Of a stretch of DNA of 64,000 bases, positions 62,922 through 64,000 are shown one piece after another (position 1 is the first letter of the stretch; each line of letters starts with the position of its first letter). Below the pieces are notes generated by a model. That model did not search any database and was not told where the DNA came from. It was given only the letters and a program-made list of their open reading frames with translations. The position numbers and the translations under genes are program-made. The stretch comes from CAVXXD01 sp963765625 (GTDB lineage: Bacteria; Actinomycetota; Geothermincolia; Geothermincolales; Geothermincolaceae). Where the stretch lies: contig CAVXXD010000015.1 in NCBI GenBank assembly GCA_963765625.1, positions 62,001-126,000 of the forward strand. The letters run 5' to 3'.

Positions 62922-64000
62922 TTACTTGTCGATGTCGTCGGGGGCGATTATCCGGCCGGCCACCGCCGAGGCCGCGGCCACCGCCGGTCCGGCCAGGTAG
63001 ACCTCGCTCCCGGCATGGCCCATCCGCCCGACAAAGTTGCGGTTGGTAGTGGCCAGGGCGCGCTCTCCCTTGGCCAGGATGCCCATGTGCCCTCCCAGGC
63101 ATGGCCCGCAGGTCGGGGGGCTGACCACCGCTCCTGCCCGCAGGAAGGTCTCCACCCACCCCTGCTCCAGGGCATGCAGCAGGACATCCCGGGTACCGGG
63201 GAAGATGATGCAGCGCAGCCCCTTGCGGACGATCCGCCCCTTGAGCAGCCCTGCCGCCACGCCCAGGTCTTCCTCGCGGCCGTTGGTGCAGGAACCGATG
63301 ACCACCTGGTCAAGCTCCACCTTCCCGACCTGCGAAACCGGGCGCACGTTGGAGGGTAGGTGCGGCATGGCCACCTGGGGTTCCATGCCGGTGACGTCGA
63401 ATTCGACGATTTCGTGGTAGTCGGCATCTGCATCGCTGGCGTAGACCGCCGGCTTCCTGGCGGAACGGCCTTCGATGTAAGCGAGAGTCTTGTCGTCGAC
63501 ATGGAAGATGCCGTTCTTGCCGCCCGCCTCGATAGCCATGTTGGCCATGGTGAAACGCCCGTCCATGCTCAGGGCCTCGATGGCCGGGCCAGTGAATTCC
63601 ATGGAACGGTAAAGGGCGCCGTCCACCCCTACGGCCCCGATGGCCATTAGGATGAGGTCCTTGCCTCCGATCCAGGGCGGCAGGGCCCCCTTGAAACTGA
63701 ACATCATGCTTGGCGGCACTTTAAGCCAGGTCTCACCCAGGGCCATGGCCCCGGCCAGGTCGGTCGAGCCCATTCCCGTGGCGAAAGCGCCAAGCGCCCC
63801 GTATGTGCAGGTGTGGGAGTCCGCTCCCACCACCAGGTCGCCCGGCAGCACCAGCCCCTTCTCGGGCAGGAGGACATGTTCGATGCCCACCTCCCCTACC
63901 TCGAAGTAGTTGGTAAGGTCCTGCTCCAGCGCGAACCTTCGAACGAATGCGCACTGTTCGGCGGCGTTGATGTCCTTGTTAGGGGTGAAGTGGTCGGGGG
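62922..64000 (-). CDS. leuC: 3-isopropylmalate dehydratase large subunit (N-terminus off the right edge)
   Basis: The aconitase-type large subunit. The frame is open to the window edge at 64000, beginning there as DHFTPNKDINAAEQC, so the N-terminal part is missing. Iron-sulfur ligands are in GSCTNGREEDL and PPTCGPCLGGHMG; GADSHTCTYGALGAFATGMG and SNRNFVGRMG-like TNRNFVGRMG also fit. The shorter prokaryotic form of about 420 residues is indicated. It starts the leuC-leuD-leuB-ilvE-cimA-FAH run. Confidence 0.95.
   Translation of the reverse strand, partial: PDHFTPNKDINAAEQCAFVRRFALEQDLTNYFEVGEVGIEHVLLPEKGLVLPGDLVVGADSHTCTYGALGAFATGMGSTDLAGAMALGETWLKVPPSMMFSFKGALPPWIGGKDLILMAIGAVGVDGALYRSMEFTGPAIEALSMDGRFTMANMAIEAGGKNGIFHVDDKTLAYIEGRSARKPAVYASDADADYHEIVEFDVTGMEPQVAMPHLPSNVRPVSQVGKVELDQVVIGSCTNGREEDLGVAAGLLKGRIVRKGLRCIIFPGTRDVLLHALEQGWVETFLRAGAVVSPPTCGPCLGGHMGILAKGERALATTNRNFVGRMGHAGSEVYLAGPAVAAASAVAGRIIAPDDIDK

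Overview
The window is a dense, almost entirely minus-strand stretch of bacterial core genome of fairly high GC. Gene order points to the Actinomycetota. The order recA-recX-...-miaB-miaA-dapF-hflX and the order polA-rpsA-coaE-uvrB-uvrA-uvrC-rapZ-whiA-gap-pgk-tpiA-secG are both familiar from that phylum, and WhiA is present. SpoVS, RNase Y, an LL-diaminopimelate aminotransferase and heavy use of TTG and GTG starts suggest a deep-branching, environmental lineage rather than a classical Streptomyces or Mycobacterium relative. This placement is inference from synteny, not a phylogeny.

Layout, left to right. 1-10.1 kb: a membrane GAF-GGDEF protein cut by the left edge, hflX, dapL, dapF, miaA, an AMMECR1/Memo pair, miaB, a TIM-barrel isomerase-like protein and a small DUF948-type membrane protein. 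10.1-14.9 kb: spoVS, an uncharacterised GHKL ATPase, rny, recX and recA, with a promoter resembling the PafBC-type DNA-damage promoter upstream of recA. 15-19.2 kb: rsmB, fmt, def, and metK under a complete SAM-I riboswitch with terminator. 19.2-24.4 kb: secG, tpiA, pgk, gap, whiA, rapZ. 24.4-32.4 kb: a repair operon (ogt, uvrC, uvrA, uvrB) and a HAD phosphatase. 32.4-38 kb: a small Cys-rich plus-strand gene, coaE, rpsA with an unusual 17-residue repeat tail, and polA. 38-42.3 kb: an AIM24 protein, a coiled-coil membrane protein, a CaiB-type CoA transferase, tRNA-Leu(CAA) and two small unknowns. 42.4-51.9 kb: his genes (hisD-B-H-A-F) separated from hisI by a complete five-gene Liv-type ABC transporter. 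51.9-57.9 kb: dnaE, a PD-(D/E)XK iron-sulfur nuclease, ppa and a lipoprotein. 57.9-64 kb: a leuC-leuD-leuB-ilvE-cimA-FAH operon, which fits isoleucine synthesis through citramalate; leuC is cut by the right edge.

A caution governs the whole annotation. About 27 apparent frameshifts hit at least 15 genes, many of them essential (recA, rny, dapF, hisD, dnaE, ppa, fmt). They are confined to 1-17.2 kb and 50.9-57.1 kb; the 33 kb between and the last 7 kb are clean. Catalytic motifs survive on both sides of the breaks and several breaks lie in short homopolymers, so I read them as sequence errors, not pseudogenes. I give full gene spans and mark the break points.

I did not find a convincing undescribed system. 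The best candidates for follow-up are the GHKL ATPase between rny and spoVS, the S1 repeat tail, the liv block between hisF and hisI, and the leaderless Cys-rich protein. No CRISPR array, insertion sequence, phage gene or rRNA was seen. No gap between genes exceeds about 200 bases.
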